From NCBI RefSeq assembly GCF_014164505.1, contig NZ_JACJFI010000018.1, positions 1-32,916 on the forward strand: a stretch of 32,916 nt of DNA. The letters are read 5' to 3'. The stretch is from Shewanella sp. SG41-4 (GTDB lineage Bacteria > Pseudomonadota > Gammaproteobacteria > Enterobacterales > Shewanellaceae). The notes under the pieces were generated by a model. That model worked only from the letters and a program-made list of their open reading frames with translations, was not told the origin of the DNA and ran no database searches. Below, one piece after another: positions 1-11,693 of the stretch (within the stretch, counting starts at the first letter, position 1; each line of letters opens with the position of its first letter). A program made the translations under genes and the position numbers.

Positions 1-1
1 T

Positions 2-106
2 ATGTTGAATATGATTGGTGGTTTAATCGCTTATCAACTCAAAGAAAGTAAGCCACAACTCAATATCACAGATGTCGATTTCAATGCGATTTCTGTTATG
101 GCTTAA
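2..106 (+). CDS. C-terminal end of an unidentified protein (partial)
   Basis: A plus-strand reading frame is open from the window edge and ends at a TAA at 104-106, giving 34 residues that end in ...NAISVMA. It stops 12 bp before the stop codon of the convergent TPR gene, a spacing typical of two convergent real genes. The fragment is too short to recognise a family or to prove coding by itself, and I assign no function. No hairpin terminator is visible in the 12-bp gap. Confidence 0.35.
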   Translation: MLNMIGGLIAYQLKESKPQLNITDVDFNAISVMA

Positions 107-118
107 ACCGATCTCAGG

Positions 119-1138
119 TTATTTAGTAAAAAGTTCTATGCTCGATAATGCGAGTTTTTCGGCGATGTCGTAGTCATCAACATATAAATGAATTATCGCA
201 AGCAAAGCATATTGGTTTGCCAAATCTCTCTCAGAGCCTATGTTTATATTTTTACTGAAATCTTCTGCTTTATTTAAAAAATAGAGTACTTTGGCTTTAT
301 CATTTAGCGCTATGTGTATAAGCGCTAAATTGAGAGTTACTGTAGATTTTATTTTTCCAAAAAAAGAAATATCTTTATAAGCTAATTCGGAAAAATGCAA
401 TGCCTCTTCATACTCTCCCATGGAGAAAAAAACATTTGAAATTTCCGATTGGATGTATGAAATAGGTAGCAAATACCAATGCTGAAATTGGCTTTGCGCC
501 TCACCATAAATATCTAAGGCAAAACGCAAGTCTTCAATGGCCGAATTATAATTTTCTAGGCTAGTATTTTGCCTACTTCTGGCATAAAGGCTATTTACAA
601 TCGCTTGTTTTTCAGAGTAACGCTTGGCTAAACGTAGAGCTTCTTCGGTGAGTTGTTGTTCTTGTAGCGTGTTGCCGAGGCTTTGATGTGCAATCGCTTG
701 GCATTGTATAAAGTAAGGGCGAGCAGTGTCATACTTAAATTCCCTAGCATTGATTTCACCTTGTTTGGCAAAGGAAATAGCTTGATTAAACTCACCAAAC
801 TCCAATAAATTAAAACAATGTAACAGCGTTAATCGCAATAGGTCGATATTGGCTAATGGTTGTTGAACATGTTGCTGATCGAGTAAATCAATGAGTGTTT
901 TGGCGTCTGCAGATCTTTGAGTATTAATATTGCTGATCACATCGAGTTGCTTACGAACGCTCAGTTGTTGAGTTTCGGCAATGATATTGTCGGAGAGTAA
1001 TAAGCGTTGTGATGGTTGAGCAGAAGCCGCCGAGATCGCTAAATATAGCGTGAGGCCAAAGATTAAAGCAAAAATGCGACTAAAGTTATACTCAATACTC
1101 TTTTTCGACAACATCATCGTCATATATCTACTTAACAT
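119..1138 (-). CDS. Secreted or periplasmic TPR-repeat protein
   Basis: This frame encodes 339 residues. The N-terminus has basic residues, then a hydrophobic run (about residues 21-38) ending in AISAASA before Gln, which looks like a type I signal peptide cleaved near residue 40. The rest is all-helical and contains degenerate tetratricopeptide-like helix pairs between about residues 100 and 339, for example near 'GNTLQEQQLTEEALRLA', 'GEYEEALHFSELAY' and 'DDYDIAEKLALSSIELF'. Such TPR arrays are protein-interaction scaffolds. In Shewanella and relatives many signal-peptide/TPR regions are the sensor half of GGDEF or histidine kinase proteins, but here the frame stops right after the last repeat with no transmembrane or catalytic domain, so it is either a stand-alone TPR protein or a truncated sensor. 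The start is uncertain: Met1, Met6, Met8 and Met9 are all possible and none has a strong ribosome binding site. Confidence 0.7.
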   Translation of the reverse strand: MLSRYMTMMLSKKSIEYNFSRIFALIFGLTLYLAISAASAQPSQRLLLSDNIIAETQQLSVRKQLDVISNINTQRSADAKTLIDLLDQQHVQQPLANIDLLRLTLLHCFNLLEFGEFNQAISFAKQGEINAREFKYDTARPYFIQCQAIAHQSLGNTLQEQQLTEEALRLAKRYSEKQAIVNSLYARSRQNTSLENYNSAIEDLRFALDIYGEAQSQFQHWYLLPISYIQSEISNVFFSMGEYEEALHFSELAYKDISFFGKIKSTVTLNLALIHIALNDKAKVLYFLNKAEDFSKNINIGSERDLANQYALLAIIHLYVDDYDIAEKLALSSIELFTK

Positions 1139-1338
1139 GGGGTGAAAGCAGTATACGATTATTTATATCCAGATACATAAAAATATAGCTGATGCAGCCA
1201 CTTAGGCTGGTGTTTATTTTAACATTGAGAGCTAAGTACATTAATTGAAAGCGAATCAATATTGGCTGATTTAGTCATTGATTCACTGTAATGAGGCACT
1301 AGTACGCTATCATCTTTTTCACGTTGGCCAAATTAGGG

Positions 1339-1367
1339 TTGACACAGACGGCTGGTCGCGTTACATA
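1339..1367 (+). promoter_or_regulatory. Probable leu operon promoter
   Basis: A perfect -35 hexamer TTGACA (1339-1344) is followed after 17 bp by TACATA (1362-1367), a weak -10. Transcription would begin near 1374, about 60 nt before the leuL start codon. The -35 is convincing, while the -10 could also be read one or more bases further on. The rest of 1139-1338, between the TPR gene and this promoter, is AT-rich and shows no other feature I can support. Confidence 0.5.
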
Positions 1368-1435
1368 TTAGGCATAGACATATTTTGTACGTCAAACCTT
1401 TAGCTTAATTAGTTATTAAAAGTGAATATTAACGC

Positions 1436-1519
1436 ATGAACACACAATCAGTTTTACTCGGACTCCTTCTCCTCTCTCGCATATCCTGCGCGGATTCCTT
1501 TGTGTTACATGTAAAATAA
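1436..1519 (+). CDS. leuL: leu operon leader peptide
   Basis: This is a 27-residue frame (MNTQSVLLGLLLLSRIS...). Six leucine codons occur within seven consecutive codons (1454-1474: TTA CTC GGA CTC CTT CTC CTC), immediately upstream of an attenuator and leuA. That is the layout of a leucine attenuation leader: a ribosome that stalls at the Leu codons when charged tRNA-Leu is scarce frees the downstream RNA to form an antiterminator. Five of the six Leu codons are CTC or CTT, although TTA is the usual leucine codon in the neighbouring genes; less favoured codons would make the sensor more sensitive (inference). No strong ribosome binding site is visible before the ATG. The frame ends 16 nt before the terminator stem. 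Confidence 0.88.
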   Translation: MNTQSVLLGLLLLSRISCADSFVLHVK

Positions 1520-1546
1520 TTCATTAAACATACACAAACCCCGCGC
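1482..1546 (+). promoter_or_regulatory. Candidate antiterminator of the leu attenuator
   Basis: GCGCGG at 1488-1493, inside the leuL frame just after the Leu codons, is the exact reverse complement of CCGCGC at 1541-1546, the ascending arm of the terminator. Pairing the two would prevent terminator formation. The same upstream segment can instead fold locally (ATCC 1483-1486 with GGAT 1492-1495). This gives the mutually exclusive structures expected of transcription attenuation. The pairing was found by eye and no folding energies were computed. Confidence 0.55.
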
Positions 1547-1569
1547 TAATAGTCGCGGGGTTTTTTTTT
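1536..1569 (+). terminator. leu attenuator (intrinsic terminator)
   Basis: The stem CCCCGCG (1539-1545) pairs with CGCGGGG (1554-1560) around an 8-nt loop, and AAA/TTT extends the base. Nine uninterrupted T residues follow (1561-1569). It lies between leuL and leuA, so it is a regulated attenuator rather than an end-of-operon terminator. Confidence 0.9.
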
Positions 1570-1643
1570 AGCCCTTTTGAAATGAAGCAGTTGTGGAGAT
1601 CGCAGCTAATTCACATAAACATGATGGTCGATGGAGAAATTCG

Positions 1644-4302
<2,659 letters not shown>

Positions 4303-4303
<1 letters not shown>

Positions 4304-5715
4304 TGGCCCAAGTGACAGGTAAAACCTTATATGAAAAAGTGTGGGACTCACACATTGTTACCAGCCCAGAAGGTGAAGCGCCAGTTGTGTATGTTGATCG
4401 TCATTTAGTCCATGAAGTCACATCACCACAAGCATTTAGCGGTTTAAAAGTGGCAGGCCGTAAACTACGCGCGCCACAAAAAACCTTTGCGACGATGGAC
4501 CACAATACTTCAACTCGCAGCGCCAGTTTAGATGCGTTAAGCCCAATGGCGCGTACTCAAGTTGAAACACTGGCACAGAATTGTAAAGAGTTTGGCGTGC
4601 GTTTGTATGACATTCATCATCCAAATCAAGGTATTGTCCATGTAATGGGGCCAGAGCTTGGTATTACCTTACCCGGTACTGTGATTGTGTGTGGTGACTC
4701 TCACACTGCGACCCATGGCGCATTTGGCGCATTAGCATTTGGTATTGGCACATCAGAAGTTGAGCATGTGTTAGCAACCCAGACACTACGTCAGTTAAAA
4801 GCCAAAAATATGAAAGTTGAAGTGCGTGGCCAAGTAACCGATGGCGTGACGGCTAAAGATATCGTGTTAGCGATTATCGGTAAGCTCGGCATGGATGGTG
4901 GTACAGGATACGTGGTTGAGTTTTGTGGTGAAGCCATTGAAGCATTAACCATGGAAGGCCGCATGACCTTATGTAATATGGCCATTGAAATGGGCGCTAA
5001 AGCTGGTATGGTTGCGCCTGATGAAACCACATTTAACTATCTTAAAGGTCGTGAGTTTTCGCCTAAAGATGCACTGTGGGAACAAGCTGTCGCAGCATGG
5101 TCTGAGCTTAAATCTGACCCAGATGCTGTGTTTGATGCCGAAGTGGTATTAGATGCCAACGATATTGCACCGCAGTTAACGTGGGGTACAAACCCTGGTC
5201 AAGTGGTGGCAATTGATGGTGTAGTACCTAACCCTGAACAAGAAACTAATAGCACTAACCGTACCAGCATGATTAAAGCGTTAGAATATATCGGCCTTAC
5301 TCCGGGTACTAAGATGACCGACATTAGCATCAATAAAGTGTTTATTGGTTCTTGTACTAACTCTCGCATTGAAGATTTACGTTCAGCCGCTGTGCACGCT
5401 AAAAACCGTAAAGTTGCTGATGGTGTAGTGGCAATTGTGGTGCCGGGTTCTGGCCAAGTGAAGTTACAGGCCGAAGCTGAAGGGTTAGATAAAATCTTTA
5501 TCGAAGCTGGTTTTGAATGGCGTTTACCGGGCTGCTCAATGTGTTTAGCGATGAATGATGACCGTTTAGAAGCAGGCGATCGCTGTGCATCAACCAGTAA
5601 TCGTAATTTTGAAGGTCGTCAAGGCCGTGGCAGCCGTACCCATTTGGTTAGCCCTGCTATGGCAGCCGCTGCTGCAGTGGCCGGTCACTTTGTTGATATT
5701 CGCAAACCTTACTAA
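4303..5715 (+). CDS. leuC: 3-isopropylmalate dehydratase large subunit
   Basis: This is the large subunit of isopropylmalate isomerase, which converts 2-isopropylmalate to 3-isopropylmalate together with LeuD. It is an aconitase-family protein of 470 residues. The three cysteines that hold the [4Fe-4S] cluster are visible: Cys351 in 'GSCTNSR' and Cys411/Cys414 in 'GCSMC'. '[12 protein letters not shown]' and 'NRNFEGRQG' are further family signatures. It sits between leuB (1-nt overlap) and leuD (19-nt gap), so large and small subunits are made from the same message. Confidence 0.97.
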
Positions 5716-5734
5716 ACCGAGATAGGAGATACAC

Positions 5735-6340
5735 ATGCAAGCATTTACTGCCCATACCGGTTTAGCGGTAGCCATTGATAGCGCTAATGTCGATACAGAT
5801 CAAATTATTCCAAAGCAATTTTTATCCAAAGTGACCCGTGACGGTTTTGGGGTTCATTTATTCCATGACTGGCGCTATTTAGACGATGCTGGCGATAAAC
5901 CTAATCCTGAATTTGTGCTAAATCAGCCACGTTATAAAGGCGCTTCTATTTTATTAGCACAAGAAAACTTTGGTTGTGGATCGTCGCGTGAGCATGCGCC
6001 ATGGGCACTAGCTGATTTTGGCTTTAGAGTGATCATCGCGCCGACGTTTGCCGATATTTTTTACGGTAATTCGATTAATAACGGTCTGTTACCCGTTAAA
6101 TTAACATCGGTACAAGTGCAACAATTAATGGATGAAGTGGCAGCCAAAGAGGGGGCAAAAATTACCGTCGATTTACAAGCTCTCACTGTAACGTCACCTT
6201 CTGGAAGTGTGTTTGATTTCACTATTGTTGAATCTGCCCGACATAAGTTATTGAATGGTCTTGATGCGATTGGTTTGACGTTGTCATTCGAACAGCAAAT
6301 CACTGATTATGAAACTAAGATACCTGCTTGGTTCGCATAA
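5735..6340 (+). CDS. leuD: 3-isopropylmalate dehydratase small subunit
   Basis: This is the small (swivel-domain) subunit of isopropylmalate isomerase and pairs with LeuC. It has 201 residues, the usual length. The family motifs '[11 protein letters not shown]' near residue 22 and '[15 protein letters not shown]' near residue 80 are present; the latter carries the substrate-recognition Ser-Ser-Arg. A clear ribosome binding site (AGGAGA) precedes the ATG. It is the last gene of the leu operon and is followed about 55 nt later by an intrinsic terminator. Confidence 0.96.
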   Translation: MQAFTAHTGLAVAIDSANVDTDQIIPKQFLSKVTRDGFGVHLFHDWRYLDDAGDKPNPEFVLNQPRYKGASILLAQENFGCGSSREHAPWALADFGFRVIIAPTFADIFYGNSINNGLLPVKLTSVQVQQLMDEVAAKEGAKITVDLQALTVTSPSGSVFDFTIVESARHKLLNGLDAIGLTLSFEQQITDYETKIPAWFA

Positions 6341-6395
6341 TCTGCACTCTCAAAATGTTTGATAGTGCCATTTAAATAGCGTGAACCATGAATTA

Positions 6396-6428
6396 AAAAC
6401 CTCTTGATGATGCATTAAGAGGTTTTTT
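6396..6428 (+). terminator. leu operon terminator
   Basis: The stem AACCTCTT (6398-6405) pairs with AAGAGGTT (6417-6424), followed by a run of seven T residues. It is correctly placed downstream of leuD. Confidence 0.85.
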
Positions 6429-6431
6429 TGT

Positions 6432-6746
6432 TTTTAATTGTAAAAATATTTATGTAAAAATTTTGTATATGTGCATTTAATGAATCTATCATAGCTGAAT
6501 ATCATTAATCATTTAAGCTCACTAGCGTACTATACAAGATGGTTTAACGTTATGTTTTTAAGTAATAAAAATTAATTTATTATTGTGTGAGGTTAACTCG
6601 GTTTACAGCTATACCGCTTTTAGTTTCTTTTTGATAGCAGAAAACTAAAAGTTTGATCATGGTCACAATTTAAAATTCAATCACTCACTCCTTGTTCAGT
6701 CCCTTTACGCAGTTGCAAAGCTTTTTTGGTTCAGTACACTGGCGGC
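6432..6746. other. Gene-free AT-rich stretch upstream of fadL
   Basis: Together with flanking sequence this is the 444-bp gap between leuD and fadL. I see no coding frame. It contains the 10-bp inverted repeat listed at 6617-6651; otherwise nothing can be supported. Confidence 0.5.
6617..6651. repeat. Perfect 10-bp inverted repeat upstream of fadL
   Basis: CTTTTAGTTT (6617-6626) and AAACTAAAAG (6642-6651) are exact reverse complements separated by 15 nt. The right arm also forms a smaller repeat, AAACT-AAA-AGTTT (6642-6654). The location, about 170 bp before the fadL start, suits a regulator site, but no particular regulator is shown by the sequence. As RNA it would be a weak AT-only hairpin and has no T tract. 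Confidence 0.5.
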
Positions 6747-6776
6747 TTCATTTAAATCGAGTTTTTACTCTATAAA
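6747..6776 (+). promoter_or_regulatory. Possible fadL promoter
   Basis: TATAAA at 6771-6776 is a good -10 and lies 18 bp after TTCATT (6747-6752), a poor -35. If used, transcription would begin near 6783, which fits translation from the ATG at 6818 and not from the in-frame ATG at 6785. Confidence 0.35.
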
Positions 6777-6817
6777 ATCGATTTATGCAGTTTGAAACTA
6801 AGACACAGAGAATCATA

Positions 6818-8170
6818 ATGAAAAAAACAGTGTTAACACTGGCGATTAGCGCCATTGTATTTGGGGCAACAACTCAAGTGAACGCGGCAGGTTTCCAACT
6901 TGCAGAATATTCAGCGACAGGTTTAGGCCGTGCATTTGCTGGTGAAGCTGCTATTGCAGACAATGCGTCAACTCAAGCGCGTAATCCAGCCATGCTAGCT
7001 TATCTAGAAGGTCGCCAAGTATCAGCGGGTGGCATCTATGTCATGCCGAATGTTGATGTGGTTGGTGATGTCGGCATTTCTTCACCATTATTAGGTTCTG
7101 AGCCATTAGTGATTGGTGCTGATGCATACGATGTTGCTGGCAATGCTCTTGTGCCAAATTTTTATTATTCAAACCAGTTGAATGATCAATGGACTTGGGG
7201 TCTAGCGGTTAATTCAAATTATGGTTTAGCAACCGATATTCCGGTAGCGGATGCGGCGGCTATTTTTGGCAGTAAAACCTCAATTACCACTGTCGAATTT
7301 AATCCCAATGTTGCTTACCGTATTGATGACTCATTTACTGTAGGTGCTGGCCTACGTGTGGTATACGGTGAAGGTGAAGTAGGTGCAACTGCCCCTGGTT
7401 GGATTGATGCAATTAAAGCCAATCCAAACTTACCTGCAAGCATTAGTGCGCGTTTACCTTCTGGTGGAACCGAACTAAAGTCAATGGAAGGTGATGATGT
7501 TGGTTATGGCTGGAAAGCAGGCGCGAGCTGGCAAATTAACTCAGCTAACCGCATCGGTTTGGCTTATCACAGTAGTGTTGATCTTAAATTAGACGGTCAT
7601 GTGTCTGGCGTGGTTTATAATGGCGGTCAGGACATCGAAATCGAAGGTTACTTACCAGTCGAATTACCTGCATTTGCAGAACTAGCTTCGTATCATCAGT
7701 TAACTGAAAACTGGGCAATGCATGCCAGTGTAAATTGGACTGAATGGAGCGTGTTTGAAAAACTAGTGGCGTATTTTCCTGGTGATGTTAAGCCTGTAGG
7801 TGACTTAGAGTCAGACGTGGTAAAAGAAGAGAACTTTAAAGATAACTGGCGTTATGCGCTTGGTACTACCTATACCCTTAATGACCAGTGGACATTACGT
7901 GCGGGTATGGCACTTGATAAAACTGCGGTTGATGATCAACATCGCACCACGACCATTCCAGATTCTGACCGTTTATGGTTCAGTGTTGGTACCGGTTACC
8001 AAGTCTCTAAAAATCTGAATGTTGATGTGGGTGTGACTTACATTCGTACTTTTGGTGACGCGCCAATTGCTGAGGCTCAAGACCTTTTAGGACTTGCTGC
8101 GGTTAGCTTTACTGGTGAAGCGACGGGTGACGTATGGTTAACAGGCGTGCAGTTAAGCTATAAGATGTAA
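6818..8170 (+). CDS. fadL: FadL/OmpP1-type outer-membrane long-chain fatty acid transporter
   Basis: This is an outer-membrane beta-barrel that imports long-chain fatty acids or related hydrophobic compounds. From ATG 6818 it has 450 residues. The N-terminus is a classic signal peptide (MKKTVLTLAISAIVFGA...) cleaved after VNA, so the mature protein starts AGFQLAEYSATGLG. The segment through 'AGEAAIADNAST...RNPAM' is the FadL N-terminal hatch signature. The remainder alternates short beta strands rich in Trp/Tyr/Gly and ends in a C-terminal strand (...LTGVQLSYKM). An ATG at 6785 in the same frame would spoil the signal peptide, has no ribosome binding site and sits next to the likely -10. The family also includes aromatic-hydrocarbon transporters, so the exact substrate is inferred. 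The gene is monocistronic, with its own terminator. Confidence 0.88.
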   Translation: MKKTVLTLAISAIVFGATTQVNAAGFQLAEYSATGLGRAFAGEAAIADNASTQARNPAMLAYLEGRQVSAGGIYVMPNVDVVGDVGISSPLLGSEPLVIGADAYDVAGNALVPNFYYSNQLNDQWTWGLAVNSNYGLATDIPVADAAAIFGSKTSITTVEFNPNVAYRIDDSFTVGAGLRVVYGEGEVGATAPGWIDAIKANPNLPASISARLPSGGTELKSMEGDDVGYGWKAGASWQINSANRIGLAYHSSVDLKLDGHVSGVVYNGGQDIEIEGYLPVELPAFAELASYHQLTENWAMHASVNWTEWSVFEKLVAYFPGDVKPVGDLESDVVKEENFKDNWRYALGTTYTLNDQWTLRAGMALDKTAVDDQHRTTTIPDSDRLWFSVGTGYQVSKNLNVDVGVTYIRTFGDAPIAEAQDLLGLAAVSFTGEATGDVWLTGVQLSYKM

Positions 8171-8194
8171 TAAGCTCTGCTAGTGTTGATATTT

Positions 8195-8221
8195 AAGGCC
8201 TCGCAGTAGCGAGGCCTTTTT
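8195..8221 (+). terminator. fadL terminator
   Basis: A perfect 9-bp stem, AAGGCCTCG (8195-8203) with CGAGGCCTT (8210-8218), closes a 6-nt loop, and the T run continues to 8221. It lies 24 nt after the fadL stop. Confidence 0.9.
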
Positions 8222-8352
8222 ATTTATTGGTCTACAGTAAAACGATGAGGTTTTCTGTGAACTGGCGACAATTACTTGCATTAATTTTATATGTCGATGT
8301 ACGATGTCACATTGGCTTATTAAGCAGATAAATCATATAAAAATAATAATGA

Positions 8353-9879
<1,527 letters not shown>

Positions 9880-9882
9880 ACA

Positions 9883-10203
9883 TTACACTTCAATATCAAT
9901 GAGCTGACTGGCGGTTTCTCCACGAGTGGAGAATCGCTTATCAGTTTTCATTCGCCTAGTTCTACTACCTAGATTTTTTTTATCATTGATCGTTCTCGGT
10001 TTGGCGCGTCTTTCTTGACGTGGTACTTCCTGCCGTTGAATAGGCATTTTGTGGGTAATGCTGGGGGGTAATTGTGACTGAGGAGCCTCGTGACTGTCTG
10101 CACTAATAGCACTGACATGTTTGACTTGTTCAACAATTCTCTTACGCTCACTCACAGCTTGTACAGGCCTAGCTAGCATGGCATAAATGCTGTCAATACT
10201 CAT
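9883..10203 (-). CDS. Small basic protein of unknown function
   Basis: This frame encodes 106 residues. I do not recognise the family. An excellent ribosome binding site (AGGAGG, 5 nt before the ATG on the minus strand) argues that it is translated, and it abuts glpK tail to tail. The N-terminal 30 residues (MSIDSIYAMLARPVQ...) could form a helix. The middle and C-terminal parts are rich in Arg, Lys, Gln, Pro and Ser and are probably disordered, with Arg-rich patches ('RQERRAKPR', 'GSRTRRMK') that could contact nucleic acid or an acidic partner (inference only). There is no signal peptide or membrane segment. A TATGAT hexamer 42 nt upstream (10250-10245, minus) may be its -10. Confidence 0.72.
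   Translation of the reverse strand: MSIDSIYAMLARPVQAVSERKRIVEQVKHVSAISADSHEAPQSQLPPSITHKMPIQRQEVPRQERRAKPRTINDKKNLGSRTRRMKTDKRFSTRGETASQLIDIEV
9916..9933. repeat. Perfect hairpin in the 3' end of the small gene
   Basis: TTCTCCAC (9916-9923) and GTGGAGAA (9926-9933) are exact reverse complements separated by 2 nt. The hairpin lies between the convergent glpK and the small gene's coding end. No T tract follows on either strand, so it is not a standard intrinsic terminator; it could stabilise or end transcripts in another way. Confidence 0.4.
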
Positions 10204-11117
10204 GTTGCCCTCCTGTGGCGGTGAAATGACGCTGGATGTTTATCATCATAACTGTTTATCGACTCAGTTTGATTAAAATTTAATCTTTTTTAAGTTGTGG
10301 ATCGTTTAGCTGCTATTTTCATACTCTTGATTGATAACATTCCATTGGCTCCCGGCTGGCACAGATGTTTTTAACGATGCTCATTTCATTATTTTCAGCG
10401 TTTATTTAATCACGCACCAAAGATAATTGAATAACGTAAACATCACCCGTTTAGCCACATCTGACAACCAAAGGCGCATTTATGCGTCAATAGCTTATCT
10501 ATTGCCTGCTAATCCAACGCAGATAGCAAAACACAGAGCGGAGCGATAGCGCTGTTTTGTCGCTCACTTGCGTTATAACAATCATCGTTTTTACCGTTTA
10601 TCATAGCGTCATCATCATCACCGCATGCGCCTTAAGGCATTAAGAATAATTAACTGTGATTGTGAGATGTATTGATAAAATACAAGCCTTCAATATCAAG
10701 GGGAAAAGATATACACCGTGATGTTTTGCAGTTGAAGTGTAGCAAGATAAGTAAAGAGGTTTTCGGCCTCAATAATGCTGATGTTAAAGATACTCGACAG
10801 GCATAAGCACAGATTTAAGAACTTTTTTAAACCTAAAAAGTGGGCTCAGTCGACTATTTGTTGATTTTTAATGTGCTTTAAATTGAGCTATTGAGCAATA
10901 TTACGATGTAAAGAAGGAACATTCGAGCGATTAAATAACATTAATTAAAAAGATCGCCAGTCTATTTTAGTCGATAAAGTGACCGTTATGTCTCTGGTTT
11001 AACTCATTTACCCTGATTTTTAGCTGTTTTCTACCGACAGCTCTGTCATTCATCCCGCTTGATATTAATTTGCTGCTAACCCGCTTGGGGTCTGGATTTA
11101 ATATATCTGTCCATTGC
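10204..11117. other. About 0.9-kb gene-free region before the mra promoter
   Basis: Neither strand has a convincing coding frame. The stretch is AT-rich, with a GC-richer patch around 10470-10640. That patch holds the inverted repeat GCGCAT-TT-ATGCGT (10474-10487) and the bulged hairpin listed at 10527-10559. I see no recognisable RNA gene, insertion sequence remnant or tRNA. It may hold an undescribed small RNA, a decayed gene or distal regulatory sites for the division cluster; none of these can be shown here. Confidence 0.5.
10527..10559. repeat. Bulged hairpin in the gene-free region
   Basis: CAAAACA (10527-10533) pairs with TGTTTTG (10553-10559), and GCG (10538-10540) pairs with CGC (10550-10552) after a 4-nt bulge. 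It is the most structured element noticed in the 0.9-kb gene-free stretch. No T tract follows. Confidence 0.35.
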
Positions 11118-11147
11118 TTGACAACACTTGCATAGAGTCCCTAAACT
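11118..11147 (+). promoter_or_regulatory. mra (dcw cluster) promoter
   Basis: A perfect TTGACA (11118-11123) is followed after 18 bp by TAAACT (11142-11147). Transcription would start near 11154, directly at the MraZ repeats, as in the E. coli mra promoter, where the regulator binds just downstream of the start site. Confidence 0.7.
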
Positions 11148-11155
11148 TAGCATTT

Positions 11156-11181
11156 GTGGGAAGAAGTGGATCATTGTGGAT
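11156..11181 (+). promoter_or_regulatory. MraZ operator, three 10-bp-spaced GTGG repeats
   Basis: GTGGGA, GTGGAT and GTGGAT begin at 11156, 11166 and 11176, exactly 10 bp apart, between the promoter and mraZ. MraZ is known to bind direct TGGGN-type repeats with 10-bp periodicity upstream of its own gene and to repress the division cluster. The first repeat matches the known core; the second and third carry TGGA instead of TGGG. Confidence 0.8.
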
Positions 11182-11209
11182 CAAATGACAACATTAAGGG
11201 CTAAATAAC

Positions 11210-11668
11210 GTGTTTCGTGGTGCCAGTGCAATCAACATGGATGCTAAAGGGCGGATCGCTATTCCAGCCAGATACCGTGATGCTTTGCGTGTGGAACATG
11301 CCGGTACCGTGATTATGACCGTTGATATTGACGCTGCTTGTTTGTTGATTTATCCGTTACATGAATGGGAGCAGATTGAAGCAAAGCTAAGATTGCTTTC
11401 TGATACCGATCCACTTGAGCGTTCCTTTAAACGAAAATTACTAGGTCACGCACAAGATTGTGAACTAGACAGCCACGGACGTATTGTGATTCCGCCGGCA
11501 TTACGAAGTTTCGCCAGTTTAGAAAAGAAAACCATGCTGGTGGGCTTACTGAATAAATTTGAATTATGGGAAGAGAGTGCTTGGCAGCAACAAATGGATG
11601 ATGGCAATGCGCTCATTCAAAGCCAAGATTTAGCCAGCAATGAACGCTTGGCACACTTTTCACTGTAA
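11210..11668 (+). CDS. mraZ: Transcriptional regulator MraZ
   Basis: This DNA-binding protein is the first gene of the division/cell-wall cluster and autoregulates it. It has 152 residues, the same as E. coli. Two SpoVT/AbrB-like repeats are visible: 'AINMDAKGRIAIPARYRDAL' near the N-terminus and 'ELDSHGRIVIPPALR' near residue 85; each carries the conserved Asp-x-x-Gly-Arg. The start is a GTG with an AAGGG ribosome binding site 9 nt upstream. MraZ forms ring oligomers that read the spaced repeats found just upstream of this gene. Confidence 0.96.
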   Translation: MFRGASAINMDAKGRIAIPARYRDALRVEHAGTVIMTVDIDAACLLIYPLHEWEQIEAKLRLLSDTDPLERSFKRKLLGHAQDCELDSHGRIVIPPALRSFASLEKKTMLVGLLNKFELWEESAWQQQMDDGNALIQSQDLASNERLAHFSL

Positions 11669-11693
11669 TGACCAAAAAGGTTAGAAGAACCCA

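Noticed and set aside
1593-1643. GTG start 51 bp upstream of leuA
   Set aside because: It has no ribosome binding site at proper spacing. ATG 1644 matches the E. coli N-terminus and has GGAGA upstream.
6785-6817. Earlier ATG for fadL
   Set aside because: It would put 11 mostly polar residues before the signal peptide and lies only 9 bp after the probable -10.
9916-9933. Hairpin between glpK and the small gene as an intrinsic terminator
   Set aside because: No T tract follows on either strand, so it is listed only as an inverted repeat.
10261-10320. TTGTGGATCG near 10296 as a DnaA box
   Set aside because: It has two mismatches to TTATCCACA, and no partner site is nearby.
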